From contig JACGCM010000677.1 of NCBI GenBank assembly GCA_014058105.1, positions 434,001 through 498,000 on the forward strand: a stretch of DNA of 64,000 nt, read 5' to 3'. Made by a program: the position numbers and the translations under genes. The notes below the pieces were generated by a model that ran no database searches, had not been told where the DNA came from, and worked only from the letters and a program-made list of their open reading frames with translations. Below, in pieces: positions 10,918 to 22,157 of this stretch (positions are counted from its first letter, which is position 1; every line of letters begins with the position of its first letter). Origin of the DNA: Kingdonia uniflora (taxonomy: Eukaryota; Streptophyta; Magnoliopsida; Ranunculales; Circaeasteraceae).

Positions 10918-12260
10918 TGAATCGTGTGTGACAGGTAAACAGGGTTCATTGCATCAAGTCTGATGAAGAGACTTTCCAAATGGCAACCTTTTCAGAGCTA
11001 GTTTCATATCCATTAGATCCCAGAGTGTTAAAAATGGATTCAGGCCCAGATGTTGCTCTAACATGCCTGCAGTCATACTTACACTCAGTTACAGACCTTC
11101 GAATCCACTCACACCTTGATAAATACCACTTTGATTTGTGATTTACACGGTTACAGCCACTAATCCAATATTTCTTTCACGGGCTAAGTGTGGTGGTAGT
11201 GGTTGGTGTAGGACATTGCAGCTCAAAGAAGAGTTTCATTCTATTCTTCTTTCGCCGCTTAACTCACCAAAGTCATGAATAGCTCATAAGGCTCGCTAAA
11301 CCTAAAGTAAGCCTGTCCACAAGTTCAATTTCCTAACTCATGTCAGGCTGATAGGAATTTAAGAGACTGTCAGCAATTCAATTTCATCAAAACCACTCAT
11401 TCTGAAACTTGAGATGTCTGATGCCTCATTCAAGAGAATTTATTGAGCGCATCGAATATTGTCCTCTGGCCAATACAGGGCTGTGACGGAGCCAAAAGGA
11501 AAATCTATACCGTGGAGGCAAAGCACAACGAGCAAAAACTACAAACATGAGAAAATGACCTAAATTGGCAAACTCTGAGATTTTCATAAATAAATCTAGA
11601 CTCACATATATCAATCATACTCCGAGAAGGATAGCTAAAATCAGAGCACAAGACAGACAGCAGTGTTGCCTTATATGAATTTCAAGTGAACCAGATAGCC
11701 TCGGTACCAATCTCAACCAAATACAGTTTTTATGCAACCATTAATAACAGTCAAACCGTAAGTGCAGTTTTAATTACATTTTTTAACTCGTGTCATGGTG
11801 ACATGATGAGTTAAAAATCAGAGGGCCCTAAAGTGGATGGAAGTTACATTTGTTTTTCCATTGGAACATCAATTCATGAGTTTGCCAAATTTCTTTCAAT
11901 CGGAGTTAAATTTCCGTTAGTTACAGAGTGAGTTGCTATTTTTCATTTCTAGTCCGATAATTCGAATTTCGGTAAAAAGGATGCATCTTTGTGATAAGGG
12001 TGTAAGATTGAGTGTTCTAACTAGAATGTGACCATTCACATCTTGGATGCAAAGGAACTTTAGATCTTGAAACCGTCTCTCTCTTTCGTTTCTCTATTTT
12101 CCTTGTTAAATTTTTTGAATACTCCAGTAACTAAATGATCGTTTTTCCTTGTAGCTTAATAAGAGAGATGAAAGAGGACAAATTAAATCACCTATAATTT
12201 CACTATGGTCAGGAAGAAATGATGCATGGTGTATTTCAATCTTGCAAAGATAAGGATGTT
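10918..12260 (+). pseudogene. Vestitone-reductase-like SDR, copy 5, degraded remnants
   Basis: Scattered blocks appear in the right order: exon 1 at 10918-10990 (GFIASSLMKRLS), exon 2 start at 11640-11755 (CACAAGACAGACAGCAG and downstream words), exon 3 end at 11821-11930 (EGPKVDGSYIC, EFAKFLSI), and exon 4 at 12155-12260 (LIREMKED, then a stop, then EEMMHG and SCKD). Most of exon 2 and the start of exon 3 are gone. This is the oldest and most decayed copy of the array. Confidence 0.7.
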
Positions 12261-12954
12261 CATACGAACCTCCAATAAACGAGGAAAGACCATGTCCGAA
12301 ATGCTAAGAAATTTCAACATAAAGAGGTTACTGAAAGAATTGATACGACATTGACTTTCACTAGTGAACTACTAGACTGACCGGTTCTGATAAAAAAAAC
12401 TGGGTCATAGAGATTTCTGGTTTATGGTTGATAGTGTTTGGATCTTGTGGTGGTAGCACGATTTCCGTTTCAGAACTTGCATTTTTTGTGCACATTGATC
12501 ATCTAAATGTTACCTGGAGAAGCAATGGGAGGAATTGAGCTAGATTAGTTTGATGGGAGAAGTAATGGCTTATTTTAAGGTGACTCTGATATCGTTGTGT
12601 CCTAGCTGTAATGTACCCTCAATGTACTGTTGTCCTTTTCACCTATAAACTTACTTATAATATTTTACTAAGCACGAATAAATTTAAGTGTTCCACGTTT
12701 ACTACAGAAAATGAATGAGATAATAACAAAGTATCATGTTATTTTGCTAAATTAAGCTACAAGATACAAAGACATAATATGATGATCTTGGTAACAAAAT
12801 CTTCTGCAGGGATCGAATAATAAAAGTTGATATATGCTAGCTACTACTACAAGCATACAATATCAGACGAATAACTACAAATGAAAGTAAATCCAAACAT
12901 AGCTTTATCTAAGTAAAACATAAATGTTTAAGTAAATTGACAAACCAATGTTGT
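12261..12954. other. Non-coding spacer, reductase array to F-box relics
   Basis: AT-rich with no reading frame of interest. The last 150 bases resemble 14090-14200 next to the second F-box relic (GGATCGAATAATAA versus GGATCCAATAATAA), showing that the 3' flank of an F-box gene was duplicated here. Confidence 0.4.
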
Positions 12955-13050
12955 TGTGTTGGTTAGGTACAAATGGGTGGTGACACAATCTTGTTTAATC
13001 CTTCGAGCAATGCTTTTTCGAAGCCTTCATCCTCTAAGTTTAACACTCAA
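12955..13050 (-). pseudogene. DUF295 F-box C-terminal relic
   Basis: On the minus strand the frame VLNLEDEGFEKALLEG is followed by a stop and PTQQHWF. It parallels VFNLEDGSFEKLYEEK...PTQQQRCF at the end of the F-box relic at 14250. Nothing upstream of this C-terminal stretch is recognisable, so it is a fragment created by duplication of the 3' end. Confidence 0.6.
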
Positions 13051-13059
13051 ATGTTATAA

Positions 13060-14249
13060 GCCCTACAAGGTCAAATAATTCAAACTGGATTCAAAGGGTT
13101 TTATCAGACATTTTGTTTCTGACCTTAAGTTTACTGCTAATTTGGATGTATTCGAGACTTAAAGAGATTAGACAAAAAAGAGGACTTAAAAACGAGAAAA
13201 AAAAAAAAAAAAAAGAATTATTTGCCCCCGTGTTCAAAGTAACAGAGAATTGAATACAGCGACATGTTTCCCTCAACCTTTTCATTATCTGTGATGATCC
13301 TCTTTCAGAAATATTTAAGGCATTGTCTCTGAAAGCCACTCTATAGGAGTAAAACCTTCAAATACACGCCCGAGTTCAACCTTCGACCCACCTAGTTTTG
13401 ACTGATGATCGACTCCATACTCCCAAATACTACATCAATACTTGATAAGCCTCCGACAAGGTTAATGATAGTTAATACTTAACGTGAACTCTAAGATCAA
13501 CAAGCACATACTCTCCGACTATACAGCACTCCCCATGCCAAAAAGGCTGAAGTTGGAGCACCTCCAGAAACCCCAATGGTCCAAAGTTTGTTTGCTTAAC
13601 CTGGAATGCTAGTCTCTTGAACTGAGGTTGAGAATAAGCCGTGAAAATATAACTTGGATATCAGACCTATATTATCGAAACAGATGCAATTCCTAGATTC
13701 CAAGTCCACAATAAAACACCCTATTCATAGTGTATCCTCTACACCTTTGTAAGGTTAAGGGTGGAATCACATCATTTCGAAGATTAATTCACACTTCAAC
13801 TGTCGGCTATCTCACACTTCACCAACTTCACACCTAAATGAGATTTCATTGAAGACATTACGAGGCCTAACAATTGATATAAACACTAAACCACATTGAC
13901 AATCATGTTTTTTGTCTTCCATTCAAATTGGGCACAACTAATAAACTAGATCATAATTAAGAAAACAAGATGTAGTATCAGATTAATTAAGGAATTAAGC
14001 CTGTTAATAAAAAAATGTATCAACACAAAAAGATAACGGGACCAAGAGATGTAATAGTATGTATAAGTTTATCAATAGCAGGAATGCAATTATAACGTCT
14101 ACGGGATCCAATAATAATTGTCGAAATATGCTAATAACCAAATCAAGTGCATAACTATAACAGAGAGATCTTGTTTTCCAACAAAGCTTTACCCTCTACC
14201 AAAATAAACCATAGGTTTGAGAAGTTACAATGTTTGAAGATGGGCTAAA
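13060..14249. other. Non-coding spacer between F-box relics
   Basis: AT-rich with a poly-A tract at 13197-13215. No coding similarity was recognised on either strand. Its right end is the 3' flank of the F-box relic, partly duplicated at 12790-12954. Confidence 0.3.
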
Positions 14250-15351
14250 TTAATTGAAACACCGTTGTTGCTGTGTTGGTTGTATCCACACAGGAGATGG
14301 AAGGGTGTTCACAAACTTCTCCTCGTAAAGTTTTTCAAAGCTACCATCTTCTAAATTGAACACTTTCATGACATGGCAATAGTGGTCATAATCGTAATAA
14401 TTGTGATAATCTGCAAAGTAGATGTGATTGGGCTTACAACTGGGGAAGTCTGATGCGCATATTGAAATGGAAGAATTAGTTTTACTCAGGAATAACGCAT
14501 GGTCACGTAACGTGTTCATCTCAACCCACCTATTAGTATCCTCATCCATCTTGAAGACTGAACTCCTTAGTGATATCAGATATAATATCAAACAACAGTA
14601 CAACCATCAACAATATCTTTGAAGACTTTACTAGAAAAATTTCTGTCCCCTTTTCTGGGACTGAAGAATTCTTTGAGATCAGAATAACTTTGGGATGACG
14701 AGGACGGATGTCAATGCTGATAACTGTTCCCGTATTATTTACAGCATAAAAATGTCCTTTATAATGAATAACATCATGAAAATATAGGGGGTCATATTTC
14801 TCTTCGGGAATGTGATAATCGAATTTGGGCACAGTCTAAGCTTCGTCACCAGCCTTAATGAAAGCTAATTGGATATAGTGGATTACCATAACTGCATAAT
14901 CAGAGAACCGTGACGGGTTGGCAGAAATAGCAACCTTCCGGGCGTAGTAGTTGTAGTTTATTCGATGTACACAATTATCGATAGGTGGTAACTTAATCTT
15001 GAGAGATTTTCAGGGATTTAAAAGACAGATGGAGTGATTTTTACGGTGTACGGTCAATAGCCATTCAGTAGATGAAGCAAAGCAATGACTGTTATGATCC
15101 ACCAGTAACTTCATGTCGTCGTAAAGCTTTCCATCGACTATGTTATAAACATTTCGGGTATGCTTTTTGTTGTGGTCCGTGACAGCCATGAGAAGAGGAA
15201 GTTTGGGGAGAAGAGGTTTTTGTTTCTCAATGAATATTGATCTCCATTGAACACAGACAGCTCCGAATCGACAAAAGTCGGCATAGCTTGTTATCTTGTC
15301 AGGAATTGAAGATACAAGATGGTCCGGGAGATCCGACCAGCTCGGTTGAGT
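14250..15351 (-). pseudogene. DUF295/KIB-type F-box protein pseudogene
   Basis: Read on the minus strand, an F-box (WSDLPDHLVSSIPDKI, then FCRFGAVCVQWRS) begins near 15345 and is followed by the DUF295 beta-propeller: HTRNVYNIVDGKLY, FASSTEWLLTV, YAVNNTGTVISID, WVEMNTLRDHALFL, SICASDFPSCKPNHIYF and the C-terminus. F-box proteins of this type are substrate receptors of SCF ubiquitin ligases. It is dead: TGA interrupts after LLNP (about 15019), TAG replaces an expected Trp after GDEA (about 14836), and a frameshift lies near 14600 between the propeller halves. No start Met is open; a stop lies just upstream of the F-box. Confidence 0.8.
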
Positions 15352-16056
15352 GTTCTATATATGAATCGAAGAAGACGTAAAACATAAATAAGAAATCAAG
15401 AACCAAATTGGCGATGACTATCCAAGAACTAAGTAGTATATTGCAAGATTTCAGGAAATGATCAATAGTCCTTTGATTCAATTTTTCCGAAGTAGAATAA
15501 CTCTTTAATTCATAACTAGTTATCTCTCAAGTGGAATCAATAACGAACCTACAGGCTGGATACAAATCACTTAAAATATACACAAATATTTAGGCATCAA
15601 ACACGCTTTCATCTCCAACATTACGAGACATTTTATACTCGAAAGACATTTCATCTCCAACACAAACATAGAACCCTAGACGGAATATCTCGTGATATGA
15701 AGTACCAATGCTACTTTTAACGACAAATCGCCATTAAGCGAACCCAAAAAGAAATCCAAGAATCTACATAATATGATTACCACAAATATTCATTGATTCT
15801 AGACTTTTAATAGTGTCCAATTCACCAAAAAAACTATAGAAATTTCTCTAATCAGGCATGAAATCTAAATACTCAAAATTCACAAGTTCAATGAGAAAAA
15901 AAAAGATCTTACCTGTGAATCTGAATCACTCTTTGCATCATGACAGAGAGTGCGTGAGTGAGACTGTGACAGAGAGCAAACTCACAAGGTTTAAGAAACC
16001 TTTTTACTTAAATACCTCTAAAACTTCCAACAGGTACCCCCTAATCAGTACCCCAA
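15352..16056. other. Non-coding spacer
   Basis: AT-rich sequence with no recognised gene. A 72-codon frame at 15858 has no family resemblance and lies in low-complexity AAAAG-rich DNA. The segment ends at the TA that flanks the TIR element beginning at 16059. Confidence 0.3.
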
Positions 16057-16449
16057 TAGCATCTCCAACAGCATAGTATGTTGTTAATATGCTAATAAGG
16101 TTTTTCCATAGTTCCAACACGGGTATGAGTTCAGCATACTCACCCCCATACCCCTGAATTTTTTGCTATTTTGAGGATTGTTGAGAGTTGATTGAAAGCA
16201 GAAAATAGTACTTATGTATGTGTGTGTTCATGAAACAAGTATGTAGCATAAATACATCCCAACTGTCTAGATCGAACAATAGATACCGTCGTTCCCACAA
16301 GAGAAATACCTAGATAGAGCTTTTGAACAGACTCGTTTTTGGCAAGAACAAGCTCTGTAAAACTTGGTGAACAGAGTTATACATAAATATAAAGAACTAA
16401 GTACTAGAACAAGTAAATTAAGAAGTCTCTACAAAAATTTTAAGAACTT

Positions 16450-16800
16450 AATATTCTTTTCATAAAACACTCTTCGCTCCTTTATTTCATTTACCAGAGG
16501 TGCCTTATAATATCTTACATAGTGGGGTTCTGTTGGATCTTTCATAGCCACACACATTCACATAATAATCTAGGTTATTAAAGATAGTCTAGTGTGATCA
16601 CATAAGTATGGACCCACTGTATTAGTTGATTGATTGTCTTCTCCTGGGTATAGATCCGCTATGGTGTCGGCAAGCTTTCTTCACACGTCTTCACATGGGT
16701 GTGGACCTACTGTGGTGTCGGCAAATTTTGTTCACATGTCTTCACATGGGTGTGGACCCACTTATTTAGAACTCTTCACCTGGGTAGAGTCCTTCAAATA
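16450..16800 (-). promoter_or_regulatory. Relic of viral large-intergenic promoter
   Basis: On the minus strand this segment has two copies of a roughly 60-bp motif (CCACACCCATGTGAAGAC, then TTGCCGACACCA) resembling pararetroviral enhancer repeats. CCACTATGTAAG and ATATTATAAGGCACC (TATA-like) follow about 150 bp downstream, and then the leader. Position between transactivator and leader fits the genomic-RNA promoter of caulimovirids. Activity in the present host is unknown. Confidence 0.5.
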
Positions 16801-16959
16801 ATTGGATAACTTTTTTCCTGGGGCAATAAGGACACTTGTGGTCCTGTTTTACCTGTCTTATAGCTTCCTTACATAATGCATTTTTGGTGTTATCTGAGAC
16901 ATCCAAAGCGCCTTGGTTGAATGTATGCTCAAAATTATTTACTTTCGTCTTATCTTCAC

Positions 16960-17269
16960 TGCTGATTGGAGAAGGGAATCTACTTGTTAGGATGATTTTA
17001 GGGGTTTGGTATTTTACTTTTATCCTACTTTCTCAGTTAATTTTTTGGATCTCAAAAAAGATTTGGCTGAGCATCATTGTTCTTTCTTTATGAAGGTGCT
17101 CCACCTGTTCCTTTATTGGATTCGGGGCTAAAAGTCTAGGTTCTTCTCGTTCGTTTGGTGTTAAACCCATTTTGATAAAGTGGTATGAGGTTCTATCCCC
17201 TTCTTCTGCGTTACCCCAATCAGTTATTAAACTGTAGAATTGGAGAAAAATGGGTCTATCATCTGCCAA
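16960..17269 (-). pseudogene. C-terminal part of caulimovirid transactivator relic
   Basis: A minus-strand frame, opening with ADDRPIFLQFY, continues the transactivator reading frame that stops at 17945. The two pieces share the junction word CAGATGATA...ACCCATTTTT at about 17250-17265 and 17910-17930. The 650 bp between them holds the inverted leader. The assignment is by position and junction and is not supported by a separate motif. Confidence 0.45.
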
Positions 17270-17944
17270 GAGAGTTCTTAATTTACTTGTTCTAGTACTT
17301 AGTTATTTATATTTCTGCATAACTCTGTTCACCAAGTATTACAGAGTTTGTTTTTTCCAAGAACGAGTCTGATTCAACAACTATTGTTCAAAAGCTCTAC
17401 CTAGGTATTCCTCTTGTGGAAACGACGGTATCTATTGTTCGATCTAAACAGTTGGGATGTATTTCTGCTACATACTTTTTTAATGAACACATACATACAT
17501 AAGTATTATTTTTTGCCTTTAATCAACTCTCAACAATCCTCAAAAAAACAAAAAATTCAACAAAGTTGTATATCAACTCAAAAATGTGGTGTCAGAGCCA
17601 CTGTACGGATTACCCGGTGCTTACCTTTAAGGTCATAGACAGGAGGTCATCGACGAATTGGTAGCAGCACGAACAACGAGTTTGAGGCAGTTATCTCAGG
17701 TATAAAAGATAAATACTATTTCGTTCTAATTATTAAAGCTTCTATTAGAAGTGTCTAGTCAATATTTATCTTTGATCAGCCGACACAAAATATCAAAAAC
17801 ATAATAATTTATTACTATTTATTTTGTGAATAGTAGATTTACTGTTCATAAGTATAATAATTCAAAAGTGAATAGTAGCATTTGAATAGTAGATTTACAC
17901 TTTGTTAAAATGAAAATGGGTTTATCATCTGTCTTAATTTTCTT

Positions 17945-18960
17945 TCAAAAGTTTTTTATTGCTCTCTTAAAGTTATCTAGGAATAATTTTAATTCTAAGA
18001 GATTGTTTGACGGATAACAGCAATCAATTAATCCGCACATAAATAATTGGTATACCATTTTTGGATCAGCAGTACTGCAAACGTTGAATTTGCTTCCTAT
18101 TACTGGCTTGTTAATGGAATAGATTTCCAACAGGTCTAAGCCTTGACTTTCGTCTTGTCTTGCCTTGTTGGACCAATAGTACCATATTGTTGGGGTTATT
18201 GTTCCTATTTCATAATTGACTTCATTGAGTTGTGTGATTTCTGGGCTTAATACTTCTGGCATTGGATCTTTTGGTAAGCTGAACCGGTTAGATTTTTCAT
18301 GGTTTTCAAGGGCTATGACGGCCAATTTTCCTGGGATATTGGTTTGGGTAACGACGTTAGCCCATTTGACAATATCAGGCCATTTCTTACTAGCGAACTT
18401 GTCAACTAAGTTCAATGGCCTCATGGGTTTTTCCTTTAGTATTATGGATATTGGATGAGCTGGAGGACTTTTATTTTTTTTTACATGTAGTTTTTAAAAA
18501 CTCAGTCTGCATCTTGCCATGTTTTGAATGTTTGGTGTATAACACCTTTTATTCTAATCACTTTCATGCTAGTTTCGACCCAGGATGTGTAGATCCCTGC
18601 ATTGCTAGTGTTAAAAATAACGTAATATTTTGGGGCTTTAATGCCTCCTAAAGCCTGTGAAGACTGTTTTGTGGTATGTGAATCCTCAGATCGTATTGAG
18701 TTGGATGATTTCTTATTACATCCTGTTGAGGAGTTGAAATCCTCTTTTGAGTTGTGACACTCTTGTGGAGGGTTTGATTATCCTAAAGAACTATGACATT
18801 TTGGACTATTTAAAATGTTGAACATTTCTTGGTAATATGATCATCTCGAGTCTTCTTGTTCTTCTTCTTCAGTAATTGAAGATGTACGCTTTCACTTTTG
18901 CTTGAGCTGAAGAATTTTTATCCTTTTTTGCATCATTTGTAGTTCTAATTCTTGGATATC
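17945..18960 (-). pseudogene. Caulimovirid transactivator/viroplasmin relic
   Basis: Three minus-strand pieces: a coiled-coil-like N-terminus near 18960-18870 (ELELQMMQKRIKIL), an RNase H-like fold segment at about 18650-18508 (YYVIFNTSNAGIY, then W), and an open frame 18424-17945 that includes DPKMVYQLF...GLIDCCYPSNNL, the best conserved block of the viroplasmin family. In live viruses this protein forms inclusion bodies and allows reinitiation on the polycistronic RNA. Stops and frame changes separate the pieces. Confidence 0.7.
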
Positions 18961-19079
18961 ATTATCCAAATCTTGTTCCATTTCCATATTTCTTCCCTTA
19001 AGTATTCCTGAAGACGTGAATATTGAAAGATTAGTTAATTCTCTGGTAAGAACATATGTCAGGCAATTCTTTGTCTCTG

Positions 19080-20600
19080 CAATATGCTCTACATTAAATT
19101 GATAATAATTAAACCATTGTTGCCATCACAACAACCTTCCTTATTTGTAGTCTCCTACAATATTGGTTCTCAAAAAAAACCAAAGTTCTTATTATCACTT
19201 CTGACTATAAATCTTTGTGATAAAACATATATTGCAAAATTTTTAATAGTCTTTTTAACTACTAAATATTCTTTTTCATTGGAGTGATAATTTAATTTAG
19301 CAGCTTGAAAGGAACCATAAGTATACGTACATAGGTATTCTTCCGTATTTCCATTAATAGTGATAACCTAGGCTTTGAGCACAACACCCCAATATTCATT
19401 GGATGCATTTGTCTCAATCGCCATTTTATCATTTAGCGAAGGATGATAAATGTCTAGTAAGTCTTTTATTTACCTTTTGACTTTTTCTATATAGATAATG
19501 TATGCTAGTGTCCAATTCCATGGAACATCCTTTTTGAGTTTTGCTTGAAGAGGTTTTCTCATTTCTGCCAGTTTGTGGATATATGTTTCTGCATATGTTA
19601 AACAACCTTAAAATCTTTGTAATTGGTTCTTATCCTTGATTTCACTAGGAAATTGTTGGATACCATTTAGAATATGAGGTTGTAGACAGTGTTTCCCATC
19701 CTTAATTTCTAAACCTAAAAACCTAATTTTTGTTTGGCAAATTACTGCCCTTTTCTCGGACATTACCAATCCTTCTTTTCTTACACCTATTGATAATAGT
19801 ATTTAGGTGTTCATAATGTTCACCTAATGTATTATTGAAGATAAGGATATCGTCAATATAAAGACAACAATAATTAAAGTATTCTGTAAAGATATTATCC
19901 CTATGTCTTTTGAAAATTCCTGGTGCTTGTTTTAATCCAAAGGGGACTACCTTCCATTGATAGTGACCTTGGGGGCAGCTAAACGCTGTTAGTTTTTTTG
20001 ATTCCTCATCTATTGTAATTTGGTAAAAACCTGATTTACAATCTAAAGTGGAATAATATTTTTTGCTTCTTATAAGGCTTATTAATTCTTAATTTTTAGG
20101 AATATAATAACCATCATCAATAGTTTATTGATTGAGGGCTTTGTAATTTACTACCATTCGTTTCTTTCTTCATTTTTGCTCTGCTGCTTTATTTACCATA
20201 AAGGCCTGTGAACTGTGTGGGGATTTGCTTTTGCATATCACATGTAAATCAAGTAGCTCTTGAATGTGTTTGGCAAATTCTACTTTATCATCTGGCGAGT
20301 AAATCATAGGTTTAACTCTGATTACTTTGTTCTATCTTTTAGTATAATCTCAGCTGTGAGTTTTAATCTTCGTATTTTTGGATCTAAAGGATCTTCAGAG
20401 TAAATTTCCTTTAATTTTCTTAAGATTTCTTCAAGCTCTCTTATAGATTTTAAGTGAGGATTTTCTCATGGTATTTATATACTTAAATCTTCGTAGTTAT
20501 ATTCTTCTTTATTATGAAGAATACTGACATTAGTAACATGTGGTTTTGTTTGTTTAATTTCTACACCTCGTTTGTGTTTTTTATGTTGATCAAGGAATCC
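19080..20600 (-). pseudogene. Caulimovirid reverse transcriptase/RNase H relic
   Basis: The polymerase motif YIDDI is encoded at 19846-19860 on the minus strand. Further downstream (about 19420-19380) a NAS...EYWG block marks the RNase H domain. Several stops and shifts break the frame, so only motif islands remain. Gene order after the protease agrees with caulimovirid polyproteins. Confidence 0.75.
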
Positions 20601-20630
20601 CTGGATTCCAACGGTCGTCGCATTTCTTAC

Positions 20631-21084
20631 TTAACTTATTACAATTTTGCCACTCATAATTGCTGAGATACTCATAGTATCCACATTTTGGATAAATGGA
20701 TTATATAAATTTAAGAAATTGTTTCCTATAAGGAAATCAACTCCTGAATCTTGTTGATGGATAAAAAGGATATGAAATGTTTCTCCTCCTATTAATATGT
20801 CGATATTTCTAGCTACATAGTCTAGATATATCAATGTACTATAAATACTCAATTTTTATTTCTAAAGGTATTATTTCATTTTCCCATAATTCTGGGGGTA
20901 GGACATATTTATTTGCAATACAAATACTTGCTCCTGTATTTATGTATGCATGTAGATGGTATTGTTTATATCCCTTAAATTTGCAACCAATTTTTATATA
21001 GGTGTTGTTAGGGTTTGTGATACTGTTTAAGGTATCAGAGTTTGAGTTATCCTCGAAATCTGTTAGTATGCCTAACCAGTCCAT
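20631..21084 (-). pseudogene. Caulimovirid aspartic protease relic
   Basis: Two overlapping minus-strand frames, 21084-20839 and 20852-20631, cover the pepsin-like protease that heads the viral polyprotein. The active-site loop is INTGAS (20926-20940 and flank), so the catalytic Asp of DTGAS is replaced by Asn. A conserved DFLIGNNFL block lies in the second frame. A frameshift near 20845 separates the two. The relic is inactive. Confidence 0.8.
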
Positions 21085-21239
21085 TCTTCATTATTAGTTT
21101 CCGTGCCAAAACTGTCTTCTTCAGTCTCAGTTTTTAAGGAGATAAATACTCTCATTTTATGAAATTTCTTCTTCTATAGATTCTAATCTTATTGCGTAGA
21201 CCTGCTCTAGGATTTTGACTTTATGTTTAAAATCCTTTC

Positions 21240-21800
21240 ATGCTCTATTAGGGCATTCGCTTGCATAATGCCCTTCTTCGTTGCATATCCAACATTTACA
21301 ATTTTTCTTTTTCTAAAGACAAAAGCTATCATTCTTTTTCTATGAAGTTCATATTTTTAAAGAATTTCTTCTAAAAATGGGGTTTTTCTTTGTTTCTAAA
21401 AAACTTCTTTCCTTTATACTTTTTGAATCATAATTTTTTATGTGAAAACTTTCTTTTAAAGAATTTCTTTTTCTTTCTATGGGATGTTATAGTGCATCCA
21501 TATTTTCCTGGGATATCGGCATTTGTTTTGTCACAACAGATGTTGTTTTTACCTTTTAGTTGTTTGGTGAATGTTCGTTGTTGACAAGCTAGTATAATAT
21601 ATTTTTTTGCAAATTTTATTCGTCGCCCAAGAGTATCAGGGATAAAATCTTGTTTGGTAAATTCTTCTATGAATATTTGGGCAATATTTCTTGGAAGTTT
21701 ATTATAGAATAAAGTTATATAATATTCCTGAACTGATTTATTAAGTTTATGGTAAAATATTTCGTATTCACATGTGTATATATCAAAATAACACATATCG
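21240..21800 (-). pseudogene. Caulimovirid coat protein C-terminal relic
   Basis: A minus-strand frame (21796-21428), rich in Lys near its end, is followed after a break by the zinc knuckle CWICNEEGHYASEC (21253-21294), the CxxC-x4-H-x4-C signature of caulimovirid capsid proteins. Only the C-terminal half is present; the viral block ends at 21839. Confidence 0.78.
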
Positions 21801-22157
21801 CAGGGGTATGGGGTTCAGCATACTCACCCTCGTACCCCTCCAAAGTATGCAAAACCTGAACTTGGCGAAGAGTATCCGCATACCGCCTAGGCATTGAACT
21901 GTTTAGCGCCCAACAACTTTTAAATACAGTTGGCATCTCTCTTTCCCATTACAACTTCTCTTTTTCTAATATATCACTGCCTAGGTGCTGAACCGTTGAG
22001 CACGTCGAAAACTTTTTAATACACGTGGCATCTCTCTTTCTCTCCCATCACAACTTCTGTCTTAAAACTGTAATTCTCTGTTGGACGAAAACAGTATGCG
22101 ATTATGAAATACTGGTATGGTAAACCGAAATCGCTTACTCTTCAGTTGGAGGTGCTA

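Larger units (their letters stand above)
16168..17543. repeat. Inverted repeat of the viral leader region
   Basis: The left arm 16168-16427 and right arm 17283-17543 are reverse complements over about 260 bp. Shared words include GAGGATTGTTGAGAGTTGAT on the left and its complement on the right, and GATCGAACAATAGATACCGTC. The left arm is in line with the minus-strand viral genes. The right arm points the other way and is followed on the plus strand by TGGTGTCAGAGC at 17585-17596, an imperfect initiator-tRNA primer site. Confidence 0.85.
16121..21839 (-). mobile_element. Endogenous caulimovirid (plant pararetrovirus) segment, defective
   Basis: Viral genes lie on the minus strand in the order coat protein (about 21800-21240), protease (21084-20631), reverse transcriptase/RNase H (about 20600-19080), transactivator/viroplasmin (about 18960-16960, interrupted), then promoter and leader (about 16800-16160). 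This is the gene order of Caulimovirus-like genera that possess a transactivator. The movement protein and the N-terminal half of the coat protein are absent. A 35-36-bp near-identical direct repeat (GGGTATG...TACCCCT) flanks the block at 16121-16155 and 21804-21839. Stops and frameshifts occur throughout, so it is an old, non-infectious relic. Confidence 0.82.
16059..22155. mobile_element. TIR element split by a caulimovirid insertion
   Basis: The left end reads GCATCTCCAACAG at 16059. The right end is GTTGGAGGTGC at 22145-22155, its reverse complement for the first dozen bases with one mismatch. Each end is bordered by TA (16057-16058, 22156-22157). The GAGCATCTCCAAC-type end is common in plant PIF/Harbinger and related MITEs. 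Without the viral insert the element would be only about 400-500 bp. Two imperfect copies of an 85-bp stretch (CCTAGGCATTGAACTG and CCTAGGTGCTGAACCG) lie in its right part at about 21887-22065. The assignment is tentative because of the large insert. Confidence 0.4.
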
